Virus record (IMG/VR): IMGVR_UViG_3300032893_000003
Span: 1 to 64,000 of that record
Strand: one strand, 5' to 3'
Length of the DNA stretch: 64,000 nucleotides
Source of the DNA: a virus
Shown one piece after another: positions 9,026-19,200 of the stretch (the stretch's first letter is position 1; the number at the start of each line of letters is the position of its first letter). The position numbers and the translations under genes are program-made. The notes below the pieces were generated by a model. The model did not search any database, was not told the DNA's origin, and saw only the letters and a program-made list of their open reading frames with translations.

Positions 9026-10887
9026 TGGACGGTTTTGGACAGGAAGCCCAGGTTGACCCTAGTCAAAGGATGTTTGGAGATCCGAGAAATAAAGTTCGGT
9101 ATCCTTCGCCGTTTTTTGACATCTCTCAGCAATACATTCCGCCGACCATCAAAGAACTCTTTAAGTGGGTTTATTTCTACTCAACGAACAACTCATTTCT
9201 TGGTCCAGCACTGGGAAAAATTGCGCGCTATCCAGTTACAGACGTTATCCTTGAGGATTCAAACACAAAGCTTGTTGAGTTTTGGAAGACCCTTTTAAAT
9301 AACACACTTCAACTTAAGTCTTTCAACATGGAAGCAAACCTCGATCTTGTTACATACGGGAACGGGTTTATCACCATTAATTATCCGTTTACGCGATTTC
9401 TTGAGTGTCAGTCTTGTAAACAAAGAACTCCTTGGAGAATTGCACAAAAGAAAATCGATAACCTGAATTTCAAATTAAAATGTCCGAAATGCGGCAGCAC
9501 CGGGAAAGCCAAGCTTGTCGATATTCCCTATAAATCCTTGGAAAACGTGCGGCTCATTCGCATTAACCCTGAGTTTATCGACATCAAGTATAATGAATCA
9601 TCTGGTCGGCATACGTATCTCTATGCGATTCCGGACAAGCTTCGCCGCATGATCATGGCAGGTGATCCAGACATCTTAGAAGATACGCCTATGATTTATA
9701 TCGAGGCGATCAAACAGCGCCGTAAAATAAAACTCTCAGGTCAGAATCTTTTCCATTTGAAAACTCCAACGCTCGCTGGAAAAGATATGGGCTGGGGTCT
9801 TCCGCGCATCGCCGTTGCTCTTAAGGATCTTTATTATTTCTACACACTTCGCCGTGGACAGGAAGCTGTTATCAACGAGCATATCGTGCCTTTTGATATG
9901 ATCTTCCCGCAAGCCAACGGCAAGATGGATCCTTACGTTCACACTGATCTTTCGAGCTGGCGTAAAGAGATGACAAAGCAGCTTGCAACACGCAGGCGTG
10001 ACCCGAACTACAAGGCTATTTTGCCATTCCCCGTGGGCTATGAGCGCATCGGCGGTGACGGTAAAGCCTTGATGCTAACTCCCGAGCTTGATTTCTTATC
10101 TAAGACCATTGTGGGTGCCTGCGGGATACCGCAGGAGTTTGTTTACGGTGGGACGATGAACTGGACAGGTTCAAGCGTTTCTTTACGAACTCTCGAGAAT
10201 GACTTCTTACATCACCGCACACAGCTTCTTCAGATGAACATCTGGCTCATCGAAAGACTTAGACTTTATTTAGGCATTGCAGCTCCGCGGACTATTCGTT
10301 TCAGCGATTTCAAAATGGCTGACGATATTCAAAAGCTTCAAGTCATGGTCGGCATGGCTTCAAACAATGAATGGCCTTGGGAAGAGATCTGGCAAGAGAT
10401 GGGCCGCGATCCCGAAGTTGTTAAGAAGAAACTCGAAAAAGAAGCCGACTTCAGAGGCAAACTTGCCGAAATTGAAGCTCTGCGTCAAGCTGAAGCTGCC
10501 ACCAAAGCAAGCCAGCTTCAAAAGCGGCTTGATACAAAAGCGGCCATCGAAGATGCGACCCCACCTCCGGAAGACGTCAGTGAAACTGGTCCTGGGGCTA
10601 CGCCGGACAAACAAAAAACTGTCGGCTTCATGGCTAAAAAGCTCATGCAACAAACTCCTGAGATGCGAGCTCAGGCATTAAACCGCATGGAACAAATGGA
10701 TCCGGAGTTCGCCCACGCACTTAAAGATGCACTTCTAGCGCTCGAGCAACAGCAAGCAGGCGCGGAACAGCAAAATGTTCCACGTGGAACATCTCCACAA
10801 CAACCAGCTAAAAAACCACAAAAGCCGATCGTAAACATGAAGCCTATGCCTCAGCAAAAGCCTCCGCGGCGCGCGGGAGGAGTCTAA
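9025..10887 (+). CDS. Portal protein with inserted zinc-ribbon
   Basis: 620 residues. The order of segments fits a phage portal: an N-terminal region (FKWVYFYSTNNSFLGPALGKIA), a middle region with PYKSLENVRLIRINPEFID, LPRIAVALKDLYYFYTLRRG, GACGIPQEFVYGG and WTGSSVSLRTLENDF, then a charged helical, Q/P-rich C-terminus. A Cys4 cluster C128-x2-C131 with C153-x2-C156 looks like a zinc ribbon inserted in the clip/wing region. The portal forms the dodecameric DNA channel at one capsid vertex and docks the terminase. The C-terminal tail may be a maturation or scaffold-binding extension. Confidence 0.8.
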   Translation: MDGFGQEAQVDPSQRMFGDPRNKVRYPSPFFDISQQYIPPTIKELFKWVYFYSTNNSFLGPALGKIARYPVTDVILEDSNTKLVEFWKTLLNNTLQLKSFNMEANLDLVTYGNGFITINYPFTRFLECQSCKQRTPWRIAQKKIDNLNFKLKCPKCGSTGKAKLVDIPYKSLENVRLIRINPEFIDIKYNESSGRHTYLYAIPDKLRRMIMAGDPDILEDTPMIYIEAIKQRRKIKLSGQNLFHLKTPTLAGKDMGWGLPRIAVALKDLYYFYTLRRGQEAVINEHIVPFDMIFPQANGKMDPYVHTDLSSWRKEMTKQLATRRRDPNYKAILPFPVGYERIGGDGKALMLTPELDFLSKTIVGACGIPQEFVYGGTMNWTGSSVSLRTLENDFLHHRTQLLQMNIWLIERLRLYLGIAAPRTIRFSDFKMADDIQKLQVMVGMASNNEWPWEEIWQEMGRDPEVVKKKLEKEADFRGKLAEIEALRQAEAATKASQLQKRLDTKAAIEDATPPPEDVSETGPGATPDKQKTVGFMAKKLMQQTPEMRAQALNRMEQMDPEFAHALKDALLALEQQQAGAEQQNVPRGTSPQQPAKKPQKPIVNMKPMPQQKPPRRAGGV

Positions 10888-11250
10888 ATGGACCCAACTG
10901 ATGATCGAAGTTTAATCGGCGAAGCCATAGAAAAAACCGTCCAAGTCGAACGAAGTCCCATGGTCGAAGGCTTCGTTGCGGGTCTCAAAGCAGCTCTCAT
11001 GGGCGTTCCGATCGGGGCCGGCATCCAAGCACTCCGCGGAAAAGACCCAGTCACAGGAGCCATCGTTGGGGGCGTCGTGCCAGGACTTTTGGCTGGATTA
11101 ACGCGCGCCAGCGAACAAAAGCTTAAAAATTTAAATACCGAGGCCATTATTAGGTACCACACACAAAACATTAAAGAGCGCGAGCCGATGTTCTTCATGC
11201 CGCCTCGGCAGTTTTTAGGACGGTACTTTAGTCGCCGCTTTGGGGGCTAA
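10888..11250 (+). CDS. Small glycine-zipper/hydrophobic virion protein
   Basis: 120 residues, starting one base after the portal stop. A central stretch (about residues 33-75: FVAGLKAALMGVPIGAGIQ and GAIVGGVVPGLLAGL) is Gly/Ala/Val-rich, like paired hairpin membrane-inserting segments. The C-terminus is basic (FLGRYFSRRFGG). It could help DNA cross the host membrane during ejection. This is inferred from composition only. Confidence 0.6.
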   Translation: MDPTDDRSLIGEAIEKTVQVERSPMVEGFVAGLKAALMGVPIGAGIQALRGKDPVTGAIVGGVVPGLLAGLTRASEQKLKNLNTEAIIRYHTQNIKEREPMFFMPPRQFLGRYFSRRFGG

Positions 11251-11251
11251 A

Positions 11252-11464
11252 ATGCTTATCGAAAAAGCGAAGATCGAAAGCCGGATTTTTAATTTGGATA
11301 ATGAGAGCGATCAATCAGAGTATAATGCCTTAATAGATAATCCTGGCGTACGAATACTCGATAAGCGATGGATTGACCATAATGAAGTTCACGTCGAAGG
11401 ACGTGAACGGACTGAAGTTAAAGAACCTCATCTTTATGTAGAGTGGGAAGAATGTTCACTGTAG
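11252..11464 (+). CDS. Small hypothetical protein, 70 aa
   Basis: ATG 11252 with GGGGG upstream is chosen over an upstream TTG. The product is acidic and charged (ESDQSEYNALIDNPGVRILDK) and ends WEECSL. No family is recognised. It overlaps the next gene, which starts at 11452. Confidence 0.55.
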   Translation: MLIEKAKIESRIFNLDNESDQSEYNALIDNPGVRILDKRWIDHNEVHVEGRERTEVKEPHLYVEWEECSL

Positions 11465-11859
11465 GTTTTAAAAAGTCAGCTAATGCTTTCGACCACAACA
11501 ATCAAGGGCTCGAATTCCGTATGTCGGACTTCGGGAACCCTATGATTGGTCCAGGTGGAATGGGCCCAAGCGGTGATGAAACCTACCAGCCGATCGAACC
11601 TTCAGTTAAAGGCTACATGAAGAAGAAAAAGTCCCTAAAAGAAATGGGTCGCGCGGCTATGCAAAAATTCTATAAACTAAGCTCAGATATGAATGATGGC
11701 GGTTTATCAAGTGGCGGCGGTGGCTTGGATATTGCGCCAACAACCGTTGATCAGTTAAAATGGACTTCTAGCAACGGCCCAGATCTTGAAGCTGAAGCCG
11801 ATGATCGTCAGGAACAAAGAAATCGTCGAAAAGCACTTTTAAAATCGAGGAAAAAATGA
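11452..11859 (+). CDS. Capsid-targeted-type small virion protein
   Basis: ATG 11452 gives MFTVGFKKSANAF, the shared N-terminal peptide. A GTG at 11443 in the same frame is less likely. 135 residues, with Gly/Pro-rich loops and a basic C-terminus (RNRRKALLKSRKK). The next gene starts in its stop codon. No known family; inferred to be a head-internal protein. Confidence 0.65.
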   Translation: MFTVGFKKSANAFDHNNQGLEFRMSDFGNPMIGPGGMGPSGDETYQPIEPSVKGYMKKKKSLKEMGRAAMQKFYKLSSDMNDGGLSSGGGGLDIAPTTVDQLKWTSSNGPDLEAEADDRQEQRNRRKALLKSRKK

Positions 11860-12059
11860 GCTTCTTAAAAGGTTTTATAAAAGAATCTGGCACCATGGAT
11901 ACGATCGGCAAAGGCATTCGAACCGCTACGACTATGGGCAAGCGCTATGGCAAACAAGCTTTGCGATGGTCGGAAAAGAATCCAAAGAAGGCTATGGGAA
12001 TCACGGGGGCAGCCGGCCTTGGCGCTGGTTATGCTCTCGGGGGAAATAAGGAACAATGA
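11856..12059 (+). CDS. Capsid-targeted-type small protein (MSFLKGFIKES)
   Basis: 67 residues; ATGA overlap with both neighbours. After the shared start comes a basic segment (TTMGKRYGKQALRWSEKNPK) and a Gly/Ala hairpin (ITGAAGLGAGYALGG). The combination of basic patch and glycine zipper recurs in the family and suggests binding to DNA or membrane after cleavage. Confidence 0.65.
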   Translation: MSFLKGFIKESGTMDTIGKGIRTATTMGKRYGKQALRWSEKNPKKAMGITGAAGLGAGYALGGNKEQ

Positions 12060-12391
12060 GCTTTGTAAAAGGTTTTTCTAAGATAGCCGCAGACCCTATC
12101 GTGTTTAGCAATATCGGTAAATCACTTGCCGCGGGCGCGCGCGAGGCCGGCAAACATACCGTCGCAGATACGCTCAAACTCAAAGGTCTTAAGCATCTGA
12201 AAGATGCCGTGACAGAAGCGGGCGGGATGGGGAAAGCTTTTACTACACAAAGCGGCCGCGAGGCTCTGGCAAAGGGTGTGGGCAGAGCCGCGCCAGCTAT
12301 CGGCATGGCAGGATTATATGCAGCTGGTGGGAAAAAGATTTATGATAAGGCCAAAGGGCAGGCTTCTGATCCGTATTATTACGCGCCGTAA
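12056..12391 (+). CDS. Capsid-targeted-type small protein (MSFVKGFSKIA)
   Basis: 111 residues. Begins with the shared peptide, then an amphipathic basic helix region (KHTVADTLKLKGLKHLKDA) and a Gly/Ala segment (APAIGMAGLYAAGGKKIYD). Translationally coupled to the previous gene. Function unknown apart from predicted packaging into the head. Confidence 0.65.
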   Translation: MSFVKGFSKIAADPIVFSNIGKSLAAGAREAGKHTVADTLKLKGLKHLKDAVTEAGGMGKAFTTQSGREALAKGVGRAAPAIGMAGLYAAGGKKIYDKAKGQASDPYYYAP

Positions 12392-12400
12392 GGAGTTATT

Positions 12401-12631
12401 GTGTTTGTAAAAGGCTTCAAAAAAACCTCTCAAGACACAGCCGGAACTATCGCGCGGGCTGGTGGTGGTCCTCCTATAAATCAACGAAATATGGCAGCCC
12501 TTCAGGCTGGCTTTGAACGCGGCAACACGCAAACGTTAGCATCCGGTTGGCAAAACGTTAAAAACGAAATCGGCGGTCTCTTCGGTATGGGCCCGAAACC
12601 CGCGACAGATAAACCTGTCTGGAGACAATAG
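12401..12631 (+). CDS. Capsid-targeted-type small protein (MFVKGFKKTS)
   Basis: 76 residues from GTG 12401, preceded by AAGGAG. Only the GTG start restores the shared peptide MFVKGFKKTS. The remainder is hydrophilic, with Gly and Asn (ARAGGGPPINQRNMAAL). It is the last gene of the first plus-strand block and is followed by a strong terminator. Confidence 0.65.
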   Translation: MFVKGFKKTSQDTAGTIARAGGGPPINQRNMAALQAGFERGNTQTLASGWQNVKNEIGGLFGMGPKPATDKPVWRQ

Positions 12632-12633
12632 CT

Positions 12634-12667
12634 AAAAGAAAGCACCCTTTAAGGTGCTTTCTTTTTT
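12634..12667. terminator. Bidirectional intrinsic terminator
   Basis: AAAAGAAAGCACC pairs with GGTGCTTTCTTTT around a CTTTAA centre, with T-runs in both directions. It separates the convergent genes ending at 12631 (+) and 12670 (-). Confidence 0.85.
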
Positions 12668-12669
12668 CA

Positions 12670-13125
12670 TTACCACGCGCCAGAACTCCGACCCCAACCC
12701 TCATCAAATACACTGCCTCTCCAACTCGTTTGCTGGCTTGGCTGTCCTGAAGACGGAGCTGCGGGTGCTTGATGCTGCCCGCCGTAATAAACACTCTCGC
12801 TTGTTATATCAATGCCCTTTTTGTGCTTGTTTAGTATCGCAGAACTGACGGCTGCGATCACCATCGCGCACAGTTCTACAACAAACTTCGAGATCGCTAT
12901 TTCTACAGCCTGCTGTAGAAACTTTAGAAAATGCTTAAACATCTTCACAACCCATTCTTTTGTCTGTTTGGCTACCTTACCAAGAACAGACTTCTTTGGT
13001 GGATTGTTACAAAAGTTCCTTATAAACCCAGCCGCGCTCCATGGCTTTGCTGCCGTTGTTTCCTTGCTCTCGCTAAAAACGTTTTCGGCACTAAAAGCAT
13101 CCATCGCTGTGAAGTTCCCCTCCAT
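12670..13125 (-). CDS. Hypothetical membrane-associated protein
   Basis: 151 residues, ATG with AGGGGG upstream and its own promoter element at 13174-13202. Residues about 85-110 (FVVELCAMVIAAVSSAIL) form a probable transmembrane helix. The N-terminus is polar and the C-terminus Pro/Ser/Gln-rich. It is the only minus-strand gene between two virion blocks, transcribed away from the RNA polymerase gene. Function unknown. Confidence 0.7.
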   Translation of the reverse strand: MEGNFTAMDAFSAENVFSESKETTAAKPWSAAGFIRNFCNNPPKKSVLGKVAKQTKEWVVKMFKHFLKFLQQAVEIAISKFVVELCAMVIAAVSSAILNKHKKGIDITSESVYYGGQHQAPAAPSSGQPSQQTSWRGSVFDEGWGRSSGAW

Positions 13126-13173
13126 CTGTATCCCCCTAGACTTGTTTTAAGTACATTCATCTGTACCTAAAGA

Positions 13174-13202
13174 CTTATAACGAAAACCCTTTTATTTTTG
13201 CC
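13174..13202 (-). promoter_or_regulatory. Minus-strand phage promoter element P2
   Basis: Minus strand: GGCAAA (13202-13197), 17 bases including GGGTTTTCG, then TATAAG (13179-13174). It reads toward the gene starting at 13125 and lies just upstream of the oppositely oriented RNA polymerase gene. Confidence 0.65.
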
Positions 13203-13234
13203 TGACGCGTTATGGTAGGTGTAGAATAAAAGCC

Positions 13235-16200
13235 ATGCGCACATTTTCAGGCTCTGACCAATTTAAAGAACTCCAGAACGTTATTGTTGAATCCTACTCA
13301 AAACTTTTCCCGGCCGAGAGTAACGGGCACCGCTTGGAGCTCAGTAAAATCTGGCTCGATGACACAAGCGTTGATCCAAAAGATTACGCCGATCAGAAAA
13401 AAGTAAAGCTCGCCGGCAATACTTGGGGCGCTCCGCTTTACGCTTCGCTCGTGCTCAAAGATCCGGATGGAAAAGTTCTTGATAAGATGGATAAGGTGAG
13501 ACTTGCGACCATTCCGCGACTTACTCCACGCGGCTCATACATCGTAAAGGGTAACGAATATCAGGTTGCAAATCAGATGATTAGAAAGCCTGGAGCCTAT
13601 GTTGTAAAAAGCCAGAAGGGTGACCAGTTTAAAGGAATGCTTGCGATCGGTGGCGATCGCACACAAAACTTTGAAGTCCATTTCGATCCCGCAAATAACA
13701 AATATAAACTTCAAGTAAAGCAAGCCTCGATCCCCTTATATCCTCTTTTAAAATCCTTGGGCGCTTCCGATAAAGAGCTCATCGATGCGTGGGGTGAAAA
13801 GATTTTCCTGGCAAATCGACAAGACAGACCAGGTGACTACACGAAGCTTGCCGACAAGCTGACGGGACAAAAAACCGATAACAAGCAGACTGCGATTGAG
13901 TATATACAAGCATATACAAAGACAACTAAGATCGATCCCAACATCACGAAACTTACATTGGGGCATCCTTATGATAATCTCAGCCGTGGACTTTTGCTTG
14001 ATACCTCGAAAAAAATCTTGGGGACATATCAAGGTAAGATTGAGCCCGACGATCCCGAAAACTTGCTCTTTAAAGAAATACGATCCGTCGAGGATATGTT
14101 ACAAGATCGACTTGGAAGTAAAAAGGAACAAGAGGGTCTTAAAAGAATGCTGAGCCGTCATCTCGGCAAAAGAAATTCAATTAAGCAGCTTATCGATTTT
14201 AAAAAACTTACGTCTCCCGTAGAAACTTTTTTCACGCTCGATAATAGGACGTCCACGCCTGAACAATATAACCCCATCAACATGGTGGCTGAGCAAAATA
14301 AGCTTACTGTGCACGGGACAGGCGGTATTCAATCAGCCCACGCTGTGAGCGCTAGTTTGCGCGAGGTCCATCCGTCACATATGGGATTTGTTGACCCCAT
14401 GCACACACCAGAAAGCGAAAAAACGGGTACAGTTCTCCATCTTGCCAGTGCCACCGTTAAAGATGGCCGCAATGTGCGTACATTCGTACGCAATGTGCGT
14501 ACAGGGAAGATGGAACTTCTCACCCCTCAGGAACTTTATTTTAAGACGGTTGCTTTTCCTGATGAAATGGAAAACGGTAAGTTTAAAAATCCAAGTTCTG
14601 TCCGTGCCCAATCGCAAGGGAAGATGGATGTCTTTTCGTCAGCCAAAGTCGACTATGTTCTGCCGCATCCTACAGCGCTCTTTAGCCATTCGACAAATCT
14701 CGTCCCATTCCTGAAAAACGATCAGGGCAATCGCACGATGATGGCAGCTAAAATGTTGGGTCAGGCTATTCCTCTCGTGAACCGAGAAGCCCCCAATGTT
14801 CAAACGATGTCACCATCAGGCAGAACATTCCACGAAGAATTTGGCGAAAGGTTTTCGCTTAAAGCGCCCGCCGAAGGCACCGTTACGGCTGTCACTCCTG
14901 ACTACATTAAAATCGGAAACGAGAAGATAACGCTTTATAATAATTTTCCTCTCAATCAAAAAACAAGTGTCCATCACCAGCCCCTTGTCAAAGTGGGAGA
15001 TAAAGTTCGAAAAGGGCAGCTCATAGCAGATAGCAATTACACCCAAGGTGGAACCCTTGCAGTCGGTAAGAATCTAAATGTCGCTTATTTAGCTTATCCT
15101 GGCTACACTTTCGAAGATGGTATTGTCATCACCGAAAGTGCCGCGAAAAAGTTAGCTGCTGAACAGACTTATAAACACGCCTTTAAACTCGAAGCTGGAA
15201 AAAAGGAAACAAATCTTCGACGGTTTTTAAGTTATTATCCGAACACCATGACCAAAGATATGATGGGCTTGTATGATCCAGAAGGCGTTATAAAAAAGGG
15301 CAGCGTTGTTAAGCCAGGTCAAATCCTGATTGCGGGTCTTAACTATGCCGCCCATTCGCCAGAGAACATGACCCTCAGACGCTTAAGCCGCACGCTTACA
15401 ATCCCGTGGTCAAATGCAGCCGTGAAATATACGGGCGAATTTGAAGGTGTTGTCACTGATGTTGTAAAGCGCGGAGATGAAATCAACGTCTTCGTTAAGG
15501 CTATAGAACCTGCTAGAGAGTCGGATAAGCTAGCCGGCGTCCATGGAAATAAAGGTGTTATCACGAAAGTCATTCCAGATAGCGAAGCTCCCCGGACTAA
15601 GGATGGTCGCATCCCTGATATCCTACTTAATCCACATGGTATCATCGGTCGGATTAATATGGGGCAGCTTTACGAATCAGCAGCTGGAAAGATTGCTCAA
15701 AAGACTGGAAAACCTTACGTTGTTACGAACTTTGATGAGCACGAGACAAATAAAAAAGTCGAAGCTGATTTAAAAAAGCACGGGCTTTCCGATACGGAAG
15801 AAATGTTCACAGCAGACGGCAAGTCGCTCGGGCACGTGAACTTTGGAAGCCCTTATATCCTAAGACTAGCAAAGACTGGTAAAACCGGATTCTCAGCGCG
15901 TATGCCTGGTCAAGGATACGATGTGAATCGACAACCTGTTAAAGGTGGCGAAGAGGGCTCTAAAGCTCTTGACCAACTAACATTCTTCTCCATGCTTTCT
16001 CACGGCGCTAAGAAGAACTTACTCGATGCTCACGTAAAATCTGAGCGAAATGACGAGTATTGGCATGCTATTGAAATGGGTAAGATTCCCCCCACTCCAC
16101 ACACGACTTTTGCATTTGATAAGTTTATGAGTCTATTGCGAGGTGCTGGGATCAATGCGGACAAGCGCGGACCTGAGTTCGTGCTCGCCCCTATGACTGA

Positions 16201-19200
16201 TGAAACGACAAAGAAATTAAGCAAAGGAAAGATCAGCGAATTTAATTTTCTTTACGGTAAGAATTTAAAAGAAATCAAAGGCGGGATGTTTGATACTCAA
16301 ATCACAGGCGGCATGAATGGAACAAACTATGCCCATATCGAACTGCCGGAGCGTATGCCAAATCCCGTGTTTGAAAACGCGATTAAGTCCTTAGCTAACA
16401 TCAAGCAGCCTCAGTATGACGCGCTGGTTGCAGGGACTATGCATCTCGGAAAAGATGGAAGGCTATCTCAGACCCCATCTCCTGGTTCAAAGACAGGCGG
16501 TCCGGCAATTGCGGAGTTACTAAAAAACGTAAATCCGGAAACAGAGATCCCGCGGTTAAAATTGCTTTTAAAGAAAACCACTAATGAATCGGACATAAAT
16601 AAAATCAACAAAAAGATTCGTTATCTGGCAGCTTTAAGAGACATGGGCACTTCGGCTGATGAAGCCTATACGCGCAAACTTGTTCCAGTAGTTCCTCCGC
16701 AATATCGGCCAATCCAAGAGATTCAAAATCGCGGGCTTGTGGTCTCGCCACCCAACTACTTATATCAAAGTTTAGGAATACTATCCGAGGCTCACGATCA
16801 TCCGGTTATGAAGTTCCTTGATGATTCTGAAAAGACACAGTTGCGCGCCGAAACCTACAAGGCTTCGCGGGCATTAGCAGGACTTGAAGATGTCTACACC
16901 CGCGGCAAAAGTCAGCCCACTAGGGGATTCATTTCCCAGATTACCAACGCCACGCCGAAACAAGGCTTCTTCCTTGATAAGCTCATCACAAAGAAACAAG
17001 ATATCGCCGGCCGCGGAGTTATCGTAAATGGACCTGATTTACACATGGATGAGATCGGCATACCCGAGAAAATGGCAAAAACCATCTTCAGACCATTCAC
17101 CGTACGAGAGTTTACAACTGCCGGCTACAAACCAGATATGGCAAGAAAAGAAATAGAAGCAGGGACCCCGCTTGCAAAGCGTATGCTTGAAGCTGCAATG
17201 TCTAAGCGCACAGTTCTCATGAATCGCGCTCCTTCGCTCCACAAGTTTTCCGTCATGGCTTTTAAACCACGGCTCACAGAGGGTCTTGCTGTCCGCGTTC
17301 CGCCTCTTGTGTTTAAAGGTTACAATGCCGACGTTGACGGCGATACGGTCACTCTACACGTGCCCGTAAGTGAAGAAGCCATTCGCGAATCAACGAAGAT
17401 GTTTCCGTCAAATAACTTATGGAAACCTGGCACGGGCGAGCTCATGACAACTCCTTCACAAGAAGCCGCCATTGGACTTTATTTCTTGTCTCAGAGCGAA
17501 AAGGGCCGCGGTGTGATTAATAACGCCTTACCGCCAAAGTATCACGTAACAAGCACCTTATCAGCTAGGGCCGCAAAAGAGCTCTATAACAAAATCGCTA
17601 AAGAAGACCCTGTCAAATTCCCGAACATCGTCCACAATCTGAAACTCTTAGGCGATAAGTATGCTTATGAAAGTGGATTTACTTCCACCATCAGCGACAC
17701 TATTGCCGATACTAAAACGCGAGATGCCCTCTTTAAAAAAGCTGATATCGAGGCAGATAAGCTCAGAAAAGCGATGAAGCCTGGTCTTGAGCGCGACAAC
17801 AAAATCGCAACGCTTTACGAAAAGGCAGCGCAAGACTCTTATCAAAACATCAAAGAACAGCTCAAGAAAAAGGACTCAAGCTTTTACCACATGGTTGAAT
17901 CTGGCGCGCGTGGGAAAAACGAACAGCTCATGCAAATGGTCTCAGCTCCAGGGATCGTGATGGATGCAAAGAACCACAAAGTTCCAGTACCTCTTAAGAA
18001 GTCCTATGCCGAGGGAGTCTCGACTTCCGATTACTTCATGTCAGCCTATGGTGTTCGTAAAGGGATGATGGACAGATCCATCCAAACAGAAAAACCTGGC
18101 GCTATGAACAAGGACATCATGGCGGCTGCAGCTGACCACATTGTTCACGAAGTTGATTGCGGCTCTAAAAAAGGTGTGACGCTACCGCTATCAAGTTCGG
18201 ATGTGCAAGACCGAGTTTTGGCGCATGACCAGCACGGACTTGCGCGCAATACACCCGTCACTCCACAAGTGGTTGCCGCTCTCACAAAAGCCGGAATTAA
18301 AGACGTGACAGTCAGAACCCCTTTGCGTTGTAATTCCTCTAAGGGAGTTTGTGCCCACTGCTTTGGTAAAGATGAATTTGGTCAGCTTCCGCAAGTGGGA
18401 GACAACGTCGGAGCCAAATCGGGCCAGACAATGACAGAGCCTGTAACGCAATTCGTCATGAAAACTTTCCACACAGGCGGCGTATCGACAGGCGCACCCA
18501 CAGCCAAAGGCTTTGAACGCGTCAGCCAGCTTCTCAATATGCCTAGCTACGTGTCTGGTGAAGCAGCCCTAGCCCGCCACAAAGGCCGCGTGACAAAGAT
18601 CTCTAAAACGCCAGCCGGAGGTTATGATATTCAAGTTGAGGGAACTCCCCACATCGCACGCCCCGGGCTCACACCTCAAGTTAAAGTTGGGGATGTCGTC
18701 GAGGCTGGAGACAAGCTCACAGACGGTGTTATTCGACCCCAGGAGCTTTTAAAACACAAAGGAATGCTCGCTGCCCAGAATTACATCGTCGATGAGCTTA
18801 AGAAAACCTACGCCCAACAGGGCGTTCCCATGCAGCGAAAAGTCTTTGAAACCGTAGTTAGAGCCGCCACAAACAACACTCGAGTTGTCGAAGCTCCTAA
18901 GCACACAGACTTTTTACCAGGGGATATTATCCCCTATACCACAGCGCTTCATTACAATGAGACCAGGAACGTGACAGTTCCGACAGACTCGGCTGCCGGG
19001 TATTTCTTAAAAGAGCCTGTTGGCAAGCTACCACAGTTTCACGAAGTGACCCCAAAAGATGTACAATACCTAAAAGATATGGGCCATAAGCAGCTCTCTG
19101 TCTTAAAAGATCCGCTTATCCATGCGCCCATTATCAAAGGTATAACCGAAGTTCCAGCCTTCCGTAAAGACTGGATGGCGCAGCTTGGATATCGCTACTT

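Noticed and set aside
13205-13234. A sigma70 promoter for the RNA polymerase gene (TAGAAT at 13222-13227)
   Set aside because: No matching -35 box, and the box lies too close to the ATG to leave a usable leader.
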